NCBI GenBank assembly: GCA_964353745.1
Contig: CAYGWD010000026.1
Coordinates: forward strand, 1-11,324
Origin: CS1-C013 sp964353745
GTDB lineage: Archaea > Aenigmatarchaeota > Aenigmatarchaeia > Aenigmatarchaeales > Aenigmatarchaeaceae
Direction of reading: 5' to 3'
Length of the DNA stretch: 11,324 nt
Both the position numbers and the translations under genes were made by a program. Numbering within the stretch: position 1 is the stretch's first letter; every line of letters begins with the position of its first letter. This document shows, in pieces, positions 1 through 4,866 of this stretch. The notes under the pieces were generated by a model. The model was not told the origin of the DNA, did no database searches, and saw only the letters and a list, made by a program, of their open reading frames with translations.

Positions 1-275
1 TCTATTGCCATTTTCTTTCTTTCCAAGATTTTCTTAAGACCTATAGAGGGTTCTATCGACTTAAATTTCAGAGGTTTGCCCTTCCATGACTCTGCGAGGA
101 ATTTGTCTGACAATGACTTTAGAATACCATAGACTTTTGATTGCGGTATCTTGCTGTTTTCAGCAACATCAGAGGCAGTCAACGGTCCGTGGAGGGTAAG
201 AGCGAGATAGGCCTTTGCCTCGTATTCGCTGAGGCCAAATTCTTTAAGATTTAGGATTATATTCTCTCTTAGCAT
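1..275 (-). CDS. TrmB-family transcriptional regulator, N-terminal part (runs off window)
   Basis: The first 91 codons of a protein that continues beyond position 1. The start of the protein is a winged-helix DNA-binding domain of the TrmB type. Residues about 8-30 (LKEFGLSEYEAKAYLAL) match the usual LxxLGLxEYEAxxYLaL opening, followed by GPLTASDVAENSKIPQSKVY and a helix continuing GILKSLSDKF, the expected recognition-helix region. TrmB proteins are archaeal regulators, often of sugar or metabolic genes, with an effector-binding C-terminal domain; that part is not visible, so the ligand is unknown. The ATG at 275 is 5 nt after the stop of the upstream tiny gene, so it is probably the last gene of the four-cysteine cassette transcript. 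An in-frame ATG at 287 overlaps that stop and is an alternative start. Family assignment is fairly secure; target genes are unknown. Confidence 0.82.
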   Translation of the reverse strand, partial: MLRENIILNLKEFGLSEYEAKAYLALTLHGPLTASDVAENSKIPQSKVYGILKSLSDKFLAESWKGKPLKFKSIEPSIGLKKILERKKMAI

Positions 276-280
276 GGCAA

Positions 281-427
281 TCAACATAAAACATTTCTGC
301 ATTTGTAGCAAATTTCTTTTTTCTGTTCTTTGGTGTAAACCAAATCCAATTCATCATCTTTCATCCCATGTTCTCTTGCTGCTTTCATAGTTTCAGCTAT
401 AATACAATGACCACCAAGTTTAGCCAT
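281..427 (-). CDS. four-cysteine micro-protein 3 (48 aa), unknown function
   Basis: A 48-residue protein that I do not recognise. It begins MAKLGGHC and ends ICYKCRNVLC followed by stop. It has four cysteines: Cys8 in a GGxC motif near the N-terminus and Cys40, Cys43 and Cys48 forming C-x2-C-x4-C at the extreme C-terminus. The middle is charged and probably helical (AETMKAAREHGMKDDELDL). Two upstream tiny genes share the plan: one GG(x)1-2C and a C-terminal C-x2/3-C-x4-C. The ATG lies 9 nt after the preceding stop and is preceded by GTGAT with a 4-nt spacer, as at other operon junctions here. The four cysteines could bind a metal such as zinc or a small Fe-S cluster; that is inference. No signal peptide or membrane segment is visible. 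Confidence 0.75.
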   Translation of the reverse strand: MAKLGGHCIIAETMKAAREHGMKDDELDLVYTKEQKKEICYKCRNVLC

Positions 428-436
428 TTTTATCAC
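428..436 (-). promoter_or_regulatory. ribosome-binding junction between micro-proteins 2 and 3
   Basis: On the minus strand the junction reads TAA-GTGATAAAA-ATG, with GTGAT four nt before the start codon. It closely resembles the junction at 581-588 (TAG-GTGATTTA-ATG). It fits pairing with the conserved archaeal 16S 3' end (ATCACCTCC) and fixes the ATG at 427 as start. Confidence 0.6.
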
Positions 437-580
437 TTAGCACAAATAATCTTCGCATCCATCGCAATTGATATCCTTGCCTTTTTTACAATGTTCACCG
501 CCAGTTCTAACTAACCCGCCATATGTTTTAAGTTCTCTTTCTCTGCCGTTTCTTGCGATTATATATATTTTTTTCTCCAT
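437..580 (-). CDS. four-cysteine micro-protein 2 (47 aa), unknown function
   Basis: A 47-residue unrecognised protein starting MEKKIYIIARNG. The frame is open 14 codons further upstream, but the ATG at 580 has GGTGAT ending 3 nt before it and sits 8 nt after the previous stop, whereas the longer form would overlap the upstream gene. The first third looks like a beta strand plus turn (KKIYIIARNGRE). The second half is glycine- and cysteine-rich: GGEHC (Cys31), NCDGCEDYLC (Cys39, Cys42, Cys47) and then stop. The C-terminal C-x2-C-x4-C and the single earlier cysteine after GG match its two neighbours, although the rest of the sequence is not obviously homologous. A metal-binding fold is plausible but unproven. 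Confidence 0.75.
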   Translation of the reverse strand: MEKKIYIIARNGRERELKTYGGLVRTGGEHCKKGKDINCDGCEDYLC

Positions 581-588
581 TAAATCAC
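581..588 (-). promoter_or_regulatory. ribosome-binding junction between micro-proteins 1 and 2
   Basis: On the minus strand the junction reads TAG-GTGATTTA-ATG. GGTGAT uses the last base of the upstream stop codon and ends 3 nt before the ATG. This decides the start at 580 over the longer open frame. Confidence 0.6.
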
Positions 589-750
589 CTAGCACATTAT
601 GTTTTCGCAAACGTTCCTGCAAAAATCCTTTCTCATTTGCTCGACTGTGGAAGTTTTTATCTGTTTTCTGTAGAAATTTTCAAGTTCTTTTTTGAGGAAT
701 TCTTCTTCGTCTTTTACATGATTCAAAGGGCACCTTCCACCTATCCTCAT
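589..750 (-). CDS. four-cysteine micro-protein 1 (53 aa), unknown function
   Basis: A 53-residue protein heading the small-gene cassette. It starts MRIGGRCPLNHVKDEEEF, has a long charged, probably helical middle (KKELENFYRKQIK) and ends DFCRNVCENIMC then stop. The four cysteines are Cys7 (in GGRC), Cys44, Cys48 and Cys53, so the C-terminal motif is C-x3-C-x4-C, one residue longer than in the next two genes. Its last six residues, CENIMC, align with CEDYLC and CRNVLC of the neighbours. No upstream in-frame ATG, GTG or TTG occurs before an in-frame stop, so the start is well fixed. I know no family for it. Repeated architecture, tight spacing and an upstream promoter together argue for a real gene. 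Confidence 0.75.
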   Translation of the reverse strand: MRIGGRCPLNHVKDEEEFLKKELENFYRKQIKTSTVEQMRKDFCRNVCENIMC

Positions 751-772
751 GAAACCACAATGAGTATATTAG

Positions 773-789
773 AAATAAACCTATTTAAA
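773..789 (-). promoter_or_regulatory. TATA-box region for the four-cysteine/TrmB operon
   Basis: The minus strand has two overlapping candidates. TTTAAATA (782-789) is a strong archaeal TATA match lying 31 nt before the ATG at 750 and would give a leader of about 9 nt. TTTATTT (773-779) ends exactly 22 nt before the ATG, the spacing of leaderless genes elsewhere in the window. The region falls between the end of the dUTPase gene and the cassette, so the cassette is likely independently transcribed. Confidence 0.6.
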
Positions 790-820
790 CCTATCGTCAA
801 TTATTAAAGTAATATTCGAC

Positions 821-826
821 AAAAAA
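821..826 (-). terminator. poly-T tract, possible terminator of the dut gene
   Basis: Six consecutive T on the minus strand about 22 nt after the dut stop codon. Archaeal RNA polymerase terminates at oligo-T without needing a hairpin. The placement, just upstream of the next promoter, fits, but the tract is short. Confidence 0.35.
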
Positions 827-848
827 TCTAAGGTTTAACTCTGGGATG

Positions 849-1406
849 TTAGTTAATTTTTCCCTGTTTTGTCTGCTCCTCTTCCTTGGGTATGAAAGCT
901 CTTCCGCCCTGCCACTGTCCCTGGTATAGATTGACCTTCCCTTCTATTGTGTGAAAGACTATGTTAGCTATTCTTGCCCCCATCTCTATTTCAAATTCCT
1001 TGTTAGAGGTGTTTATCATTATGAAAGAGAATTTGCCTTTGTAACCGGGGTCGGTTCTTATGCCTTGCACGACTATGCCGCATTTGTACAGAGTCGATCT
1101 TGGTATAAACCAACCGAACAAATCCTCTGGCGTGTTTATCTTCTCAATTGTTGTTGCAGAATAAACTTTGCCTGGTTTCAGCTTAATTTTTGTTGTTTTT
1201 CCGTTTTCATGTTTTGCAATTAGTTTAAAATTGGGTGTCTTTCTCGTATCAATGTGCAAGAAGCCTTCTTCATCAGCCATCTCATAAAGTTCTCCTATTC
1301 TTATATCAACCCCGCATCCTTCAAAGTTAATATTGTCTTTATCCAAACCTTCTACTAAGTTTTTAGTTTTAATCAGTTCTAGAACCTTGTCCACTCCTAA
1401 GATCAT
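849..1406 (-). CDS. dut: dUTP diphosphatase of the dCTP deaminase-like family
   Basis: A 185-residue member of the trimeric dUTPase/dCTP deaminase fold, which keeps dUTP low and supplies dUMP for thymidylate synthesis. The core reads PRSTLYKCGI (phosphate-binding Arg-Ser motif), then TDPGYKGKFSF (the conserved Asp-Pro-Gly-Tyr uridine-pocket loop), MGARIANIVF, and YQGQWQGGR near the C-terminus. In dCTP deaminases the strand after DPGY normally carries a catalytic Glu (ITLE/IVLE type); here the matching stretch is FSFIMIN, with no Glu. That matches the archaeal dUTPase branch of this family, which as I recall has LTLMLYN there, so I favour dUTPase over deaminase; automatic pipelines may name it dcd. 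A TATA-like box overlapping the L24e stop suggests its own leaderless transcript. It follows the ribosomal genes by 25 nt, so read-through is also possible. Confidence 0.85.
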   Translation of the reverse strand: MILGVDKVLELIKTKNLVEGLDKDNINFEGCGVDIRIGELYEMADEEGFLHIDTRKTPNFKLIAKHENGKTTKIKLKPGKVYSATTIEKINTPEDLFGWFIPRSTLYKCGIVVQGIRTDPGYKGKFSFIMINTSNKEFEIEMGARIANIVFHTIEGKVNLYQGQWQGGRAFIPKEEEQTKQGKIN

Positions 1407-1427
1407 AAAAAATATTCAATGCTTGAA

Positions 1428-1435
1428 AAATTTAA
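1428..1435 (-). promoter_or_regulatory. TATA-like box for dut, overlapping the L24e stop codon
   Basis: The minus strand reads TTAAATTT, ending 21 nt before the dut ATG. The TAA of the L24e gene lies inside it. The spacing equals that of other leaderless genes here, and no Shine-Dalgarno is visible before dut. Confidence 0.45.
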
Positions 1436-1602
1436 GCTTTCTTCTTTTTTGTTACCCATCTTATGTCCTTGGGTTCTCTTCTCAGCCTTATCATGTTGCG
1501 TTCGCATTTCTTAGAACAAAAGTAGAACACTTTTCCGTCGTTGCGAATAAACATGACTCCAGTTCCTGGTTCTAATGTTGAATTACAAAATGAACATTTC
1601 AT
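1432..1602 (-). CDS. rpl24e: 50S ribosomal protein L24e (eL24)
   Basis: A 56-residue zinc-ribbon ribosomal protein of the large subunit. It starts MKCSFCNSTLEPGTGVMFI and has FYFCSKKCERNM, giving the C-x2-C and C-x3-C zinc ligands (Cys3, Cys6, Cys29, Cys33). These are followed by the typical LRREPKDIRW segment and a basic tail. The length is normal for archaeal eL24. The ATG overlaps the stop of rps28e by one base (TAATG), indicating translational coupling. L7Ae-S28e-L24e is a well-conserved archaeal ribosomal gene string. In many euryarchaea the next gene is ndk; here it is another nucleotide enzyme, a dUTPase. Confidence 0.95.
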   Translation of the reverse strand: MKCSFCNSTLEPGTGVMFIRNDGKVFYFCSKKCERNMIRLRREPKDIRWVTKKKKA

Positions 1603-1805
1603 TATCTCACGTCCATAGTTCCTGCGGATTCCATCTCAGTCTCTCTGAGCATCAAGATATCGCCTATTCTGATAGGACCCAAGACATTTCTTATTAGAAC
1701 CTTTCCAGTATCTCTTCCATCCATGACCTTGCATCTGACCTGGGTTATGCCCTTGATTCCTGTTCTTCCTAACAATTGCACAACTTCTGCTGGAACTGCA
1801 TCCAT
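1602..1805 (-). CDS. rps28e: 30S ribosomal protein S28e (eS28)
   Basis: A 67-residue small-subunit protein with an S1-like OB fold. It has the family signatures AEVVQLLGRTGIKG, QVRCKVMDGRDTGKVLIRNV, GPIRIGDILMLRETE and the terminal ESAGTMDVR region. The C-terminal LRETEMEA-like segment is nearly invariant across archaea and eukaryotes. The length is normal. It begins 4 nt after the L7Ae stop; the upstream stop codon forms part of GTGAT, which lies 3 nt before the ATG. It overlaps rpl24e by one base, so it is the middle gene of a tightly coupled operon. Confidence 0.96.
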   Translation of the reverse strand: MDAVPAEVVQLLGRTGIKGITQVRCKVMDGRDTGKVLIRNVLGPIRIGDILMLRETEMESAGTMDVR

Positions 1806-1809
1806 TTAA

Positions 1810-2127
1810 TCACTTTTCTTTTGCGATTTCTTCAATATCCTTCTTCGCATCTCCCTCTTCTATAACTGCTATTGATGCTGTTGGAACGTCTATGCCTGCT
1901 GCCCTTCCCAGTTCTAGCTTGCTCTTGACGCTGACATAAGGAATCTTCTTTTCGTTGCATAAAGAAGGCAAGTGCATAATAACCTCTTTGGGCTGCACGT
2001 CCTCTGCTGACACAACAAGCTTTGCTATTCCCCTTTCAATCGCTTTCGTGGTTTCATTGGTGCCTATCCTGACCTTTCCAGTGTTTTTTGCAATTTCCAC
2101 TGCACGTAGAATCTTATCTTCATTCAT
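1810..2127 (-). CDS. rpl7ae: 50S ribosomal protein L7Ae (eL8), kink-turn binding protein
   Basis: About 105 residues of the L7Ae/L30e/S12e fold. In archaea it serves both the large ribosomal subunit and the box C/D, H/ACA and RNase P RNPs, binding kink-turns. Visible signatures are GKVRIGTNETTKAIERG (RNA-contact loop), AKLVVSAEDVQPKEVIMHLP, LCNEKKIPYVSVKSKLELG and AAGIDVPTASIAV. The frame allows starts at 2136 (GTG), 2133 and 2127. I chose the ATG at 2127 because GAGGTGAT ends 4 nt before it, and that element would overlap the other two starts. It heads the L7Ae-S28e-L24e operon and has a short leader of about 27 nt, unlike most operon heads here, which look leaderless. Kink-turn autoregulation of the leader is known for some L7Ae genes, but I see no clear kink-turn. 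Confidence 0.95.
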   Translation of the reverse strand: MNEDKILRAVEIAKNTGKVRIGTNETTKAIERGIAKLVVSAEDVQPKEVIMHLPSLCNEKKIPYVSVKSKLELGRAAGIDVPTASIAVIEEGDAKKDIEEIAKEK

Positions 2128-2132
2128 ATTCA

Positions 2133-2139
2133 TCACCTC
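2133..2139 (-). promoter_or_regulatory. strong Shine-Dalgarno of the L7Ae operon
   Basis: GAGGTGA on the minus strand, extended by T to GAGGTGAT, is the longest match in the window to the complement of the archaeal 16S tail. It ends 4 nt before the ATG at 2127 and decides that start. Confidence 0.7.
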
Positions 2140-2142
2140 ATT

Positions 2143-2154
2143 TCATAAGTTCAT
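2143..2154 (-). other. possible three-codon upstream ORF in the L7Ae leader
   Basis: The minus strand reads ATG AAC TTA TGA (Met-Asn-Leu-stop). Its ATG lies exactly 22 nt after the TATA box TTTAAATA, the distance at which leaderless genes in this window begin, so the mRNA would start at or next to this ATG. The true gene follows 15 nt after the TGA with its own Shine-Dalgarno. It may be chance, or a leaderless mini-ORF influencing ribosomal operon expression. Confidence 0.3.
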
Positions 2155-2176
2155 TTATTTTATTCTATTGGTAAAG

Positions 2177-2184
2177 TATTTAAA
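2177..2184 (-). promoter_or_regulatory. TATA box of the L7Ae-S28e-L24e operon
   Basis: TTTAAATA on the minus strand is a near-consensus archaeal TATA box. It contains the TAA stop codon of the upstream membrane-protein gene, so coding sequence and promoter are fused. The predicted transcription start is near 2154, giving a leader of about 27 nt. Confidence 0.65.
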
Positions 2185-2719
2185 CCATGCACCCGCAGCG
2201 CCTTTTCACGCACATGATATCGCAGTTGGGTCCTAGTATGTTTGATAATGTGTCGTTGACCCCACCCACTTTACCATCCTTGTTAACGTCGTAATCAACT
2301 GTTATGCTGTTAGGGTCGCTTTCGCAGAGACCGTTGCCAGTGTTCAATTTTCTGCATCCTGCATTTATCACGTTCTCGATTGACAGGGAAGAAGGAGTGT
2401 AGAGATATGTTTTCATGCTTATGTACATTATTATTAGCACTGCGATGCCTAGAACAATGACTAGGATGTAGACCAGAAGGCTCTTTCTGACTTTGAAAGA
2501 CTTTTTAGATTTCATTGTTAAAACAGTCTCGTATTTTTCCTGAGGCAACTCAAACTTTTCTTTCTCCTTTCTTAGCCCCAGATAAAGATATAGAAAAACC
2601 ATGATTGATATCATTCCGCCAAGAATGATAAGCAATATGTTATTGAACAATATGCCTGCTACAAAGACTGCCATACTCACAATGATAATGGTCAGATAGA
2701 CTGCAATCCTCATAGACAT
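2180..2719 (-). CDS. three-helix membrane protein with Cys-rich EF-hand/dockerin-like C-terminus
   Basis: A 179-residue protein, not a family I recognise. Hydrophobic segments lie at about 5-24, 26-48 and 81-101. The loop between helices 2 and 3 (49-80) is lysine- and arginine-rich, so by the positive-inside rule it is cytoplasmic and the C-terminal 78 residues face outside. That tail has six cysteines (122, 132, 166, 170, 175, 177), enough for three disulfides. It also has DYDVNKDGKVGG at 142-153, whose DxNxDG spacing resembles a calcium-binding EF-hand or dockerin loop, although the position-12 acidic residue appears shifted to Asp156. The last residues are CVKRRCGCMV. A TATA-like TTTATCTAA ends 22 nt before the ATG at 2719, consistent with a leaderless start; an alternative ATG is at 2713. 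A cell-surface role is inferred from topology only. Confidence 0.8.
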   Translation of the reverse strand: MSMRIAVYLTIIIVSMAVFVAGILFNNILLIILGGMISIMVFLYLYLGLRKEKEKFELPQEKYETVLTMKSKKSFKVRKSLLVYILVIVLGIAVLIIMYISMKTYLYTPSSLSIENVINAGCRKLNTGNGLCESDPNSITVDYDVNKDGKVGGVNDTLSNILGPNCDIMCVKRRCGCMV

Positions 2720-2741
2720 CCAATAATATTATTTTAGCCTG

Positions 2742-2750
2742 TTAGATAAA
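2742..2750 (-). promoter_or_regulatory. TATA-like box of the membrane-protein gene
   Basis: TTTATCTAA on the minus strand ends 22 nt before the ATG at 2719. This is the spacing expected for a leaderless archaeal transcript. The match to TTTAWATA is imperfect. Confidence 0.4.
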
Positions 2751-2758
2751 CTTTACTG

Positions 2759-2839
2759 CTAGAAGTACTTTTTTACCATCTCTTTTTTCATATCCGCTTT
2801 CTTCCATTTCCATTTGAGCTCGTCTGACACTTTTTTCAT
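2759..2839 (-). CDS. possible 26-residue basic peptide
   Basis: A short frame, MKKVSDELKWKWKKADMK and eight more residues ending KYF, lysine-rich with two tryptophans. Upstream is only a weak A/T-rich TATA-like stretch overlapping the stop of the 85-residue gene, and no clear Shine-Dalgarno. The same DNA read in a second frame is a 40-codon open stretch continuous with that 85-residue gene, so which frame is used, if any, is unclear. No function can be proposed. Confidence 0.25.
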   Translation of the reverse strand: MKKVSDELKWKWKKADMKKEMVKKYF

Positions 2840-2864
2840 AATTATCAAATACAAAAATCAGGAT

Positions 2865-3122
2865 TTATTTCTTCTTCATTTTGAGACCAAAAAATTTATC
2901 TAATTTTAATAATTTTTTATCTTCTTTTTTAGCTTCTTCTGTTATTCCTTCCTTCCAAAGACCTTCAGACTTTCTATAAAGGGTTTCTCTTGTTTCTTGC
3001 CACTCTTTTCTATCTTTTCTGTATGAACCCTTAGATTCAAAAGGTAATTCTCTAGGCGGACTATAAGTTTTAGGAATCCTTTCTAAAGGATCTGAATAAT
3101 GCAAATGAACTTCGGTTGCCAT
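2865..3122 (-). CDS. hypothetical highly charged 85-residue protein
   Basis: Starts MATEVHLHYSDPLERIPKTY. It is unusually rich in Lys, Glu and Arg, with a proline-containing N-terminal third and a probably helical middle (RKDRKEWQETRETLYRK) ending in FFGLKMKKK. It has no cysteine, signal peptide or membrane segment. I recognise no domain. TTTTATA at 3146-3152 ends 23 nt before the ATG, suggesting its own leaderless transcript, separate from gltX, which ends 88 nt upstream. After the stop the same frame stays open for 40 more codons. The basic composition would suit a nucleic-acid or ribosome-associated protein, but that is only a guess. Confidence 0.6.
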   Translation of the reverse strand: MATEVHLHYSDPLERIPKTYSPPRELPFESKGSYRKDRKEWQETRETLYRKSEGLWKEGITEEAKKEDKKLLKLDKFFGLKMKKK

Positions 3123-3145
3123 TTAAACACCATTAAAAATAAGGC

Positions 3146-3152
3146 TATAAAA
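3146..3152 (-). promoter_or_regulatory. TATA-like box of the 85-residue hypothetical
   Basis: TTTTATA on the minus strand ends 23 nt before the ATG at 3122. A second A/T box, TTTAAATT, lies a few bases further upstream. Confidence 0.45.
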
Positions 3153-3210
3153 GAATTTAAAGTTGAATTCCACCGTGTTTTTGACTCAGACATTTACGCC
3201 TTAGCAAAAC

Positions 3211-4845
3211 TCATTTGTGAGCAAAATAGAACAGACCCTTCTTGTCGCATCTTGCAAAGCCTATCCTCTCGAGTTGCACTGTCTGATTAGGTTTGACCTT
3301 GTTGATGTCAGGTTCTGCCAGACCTTCAACTTCGTTTGCATCAGGCATGACTAAATTTATCTTAGCATTCTTCGAAGAAACCCAATGAATTTTAGGCACG
3401 TCTTTAAGTTTGATGCTCGTCACTTTGGCCTTCTTGTCCAATATAATATTGCAAAAGTGCATCAGCCTGACCTCTTTTCCCTTGTGCTGGACGAAATCTA
3501 TTTTATCAACAAATATTTTTTTGGTTATCGGAATCTTTCTATAGATTTTTTTATTGGGTAACGAAGGCGCTTTGACAGTTTTCTTTGGCACTTTGTCTAA
3601 CACAATCTCGATGGGTTCCCCTACGAAGAAGAATCTCGGGGAAATAGGATCGATTATTTTCCTGTTCTCGGCAGCAATCATATGCCACTGTATTTTTGCG
3701 TTGGTAGGATTAAGACCTAGTTTTTCAGCAATTCTGTAGTAGGTCTCCTTCACTATGCCTCTTTTCTTCAAAGCCTTTAACGTGACCAATCGCGGGTCGT
3801 CCCAACCCTTTATTTTTCCTTCCTCGATAAGCTTTCTTATTTCCCTGCCTTGAGTTATTGCTCCTTCTACCTCGAACCTTCCATATTGTATTACTGTTTG
3901 TTTTCTAAAACCTAGCAAGTCTTTTATGTAGTTCTGCAGCTCTATTCTCATCTCTCCGAACTCGGCGCTTCTCAGCACATGGGTTATGCCACAAAGCTCC
4001 TCTTCCACGGCATTTTGAAAGTCGTATAGCGGCCAGACGCAATATTTTTTCTTTTGCAGGAAATGTTCTGCATAAGTTATTCTAAAAATAACAGGATCCC
4101 TCATGACCTGATTCAAAGCCTGCATGTCTATCTTCAACCTTAGAACGGTCTCGCCCTCTTTGAATTTTTTGCCAAGCATGTCCTTCCATAGTTTCATGCT
4201 CTCTTCTAAGCTTCTATTTCTGCACTCGCATTCAACGCCTTTATGTCTGAGATATTGCATCTTATCTCGTGTACAGGTGCAGACGTATGCCTTTCCATCG
4301 GTTATTATCTTCTCTGCGTATTCATACATCTTCAGCATGTCATTGCTTGTAAAAACAGTCTTGTCAGGTTTTATAGCCAGATAATCTAGCACATCCTCCT
4401 TCATCGCATCCACATATTCTTTCTTAACCTTCTCAGGATTGGTGTCCTCGAATCTTAGAATGCATTTGCCTTTGTACATCTTTGCATACATATAGTTTAT
4501 TAAAAATGATAGAGCATGACCTATGTGATTATACTTGCTTGGCTCAGGAGGAAGCCTGGTAACAACTTTCCCCATTTCAGCGTTTTGCAAAGGCGGCAAG
4601 CCCTCTCTCTCTTCCTTTTTCGGTTTCTCAATCTTGCCGAATTTTTCTAGTTCCTTTTTTTGTTTTTCCAAAGACAAAGCATTAATCTCTTTTACAACTT
4701 TAGCAGTTTCCTTGCCTAAGTTAGCCATATCTTTTTTCAACTCAGGATTTTCTGCCAAAACCTTTCCCATAACTGCTTGAACATTAGCTTTACCGTTGTA
4801 TTCGATTGCATTGAGCAAAGCATGCTTTTTTATCAAGTCTTTCAT
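3211..4845 (-). CDS. gltX: glutamyl-tRNA synthetase, archaeal type
   Basis: A 544-residue class I aminoacyl-tRNA synthetase that charges tRNA-Glu (and possibly tRNA-Gln in non-discriminating archaeal forms). The archaeal/eukaryotic N-terminal region (1-95) is followed by the Rossmann domain with PEPSKYNHIGH (HIGH at 107-110) and RFEDTNPEKV. A cysteine pair cluster CTC (189-191) and CEC (206-208) is a likely zinc site. WPLYDFQNAVEEELCGITHV (271-290), GRFEVEG and GWDDPRLVTL lead into the C-terminal beta-barrel anticodon-binding region from about 400. The expected KMSKS-equivalent is TQGREIRK at 331-338, quite degenerate from the usual SKR form. The length is normal for archaeal GluRS. TTAATAAT ends 21 nt before the ATG, implying a leaderless mRNA. 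The gene follows a small coiled-coil gene by 47 nt. Confidence 0.95.
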   Translation of the reverse strand: MKDLIKKHALLNAIEYNGKANVQAVMGKVLAENPELKKDMANLGKETAKVVKEINALSLEKQKKELEKFGKIEKPKKEEREGLPPLQNAEMGKVVTRLPPEPSKYNHIGHALSFLINYMYAKMYKGKCILRFEDTNPEKVKKEYVDAMKEDVLDYLAIKPDKTVFTSNDMLKMYEYAEKIITDGKAYVCTCTRDKMQYLRHKGVECECRNRSLEESMKLWKDMLGKKFKEGETVLRLKIDMQALNQVMRDPVIFRITYAEHFLQKKKYCVWPLYDFQNAVEEELCGITHVLRSAEFGEMRIELQNYIKDLLGFRKQTVIQYGRFEVEGAITQGREIRKLIEEGKIKGWDDPRLVTLKALKKRGIVKETYYRIAEKLGLNPTNAKIQWHMIAAENRKIIDPISPRFFFVGEPIEIVLDKVPKKTVKAPSLPNKKIYRKIPITKKIFVDKIDFVQHKGKEVRLMHFCNIILDKKAKVTSIKLKDVPKIHWVSSKNAKINLVMPDANEVEGLAEPDINKVKPNQTVQLERIGFARCDKKGLFYFAHK

Positions 4846-4866
4846 AGCTTAATATTTCAAATGAGA

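Noticed and set aside
437..622. Longer 61-residue form of micro-protein 2 starting at 622
   Set aside because: It would overlap the end of micro-protein 1 and ignores the GGTGAT placed 3 nt before the ATG at 580.
849..1406. dCTP deaminase gene inactivated by loss of its catalytic glutamate
   Set aside because: All other conserved motifs and full length are intact, and the archaeal dUTPase branch of this fold naturally lacks that Glu, so this is more likely a different activity than a broken gene.
1810..2136. GTG start of L7Ae at 2136
   Set aside because: The GTG is itself part of the Shine-Dalgarno GAGGTGAT serving the ATG at 2127.
2177..2236. Plus-strand and other antisense open frames across the ribosomal and synthetase genes
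   Set aside because: They lie opposite well-recognised proteins, have no promoter or ribosome-binding signal and low-complexity translations; they are shadows of the minus-strand genes.
3123..3210. Box C/D small RNA between gltX and the 85-residue gene
   Set aside because: Isolated CTGA-like words occur, but no correctly paired C (RTGATGA) and D boxes with spacing were found.
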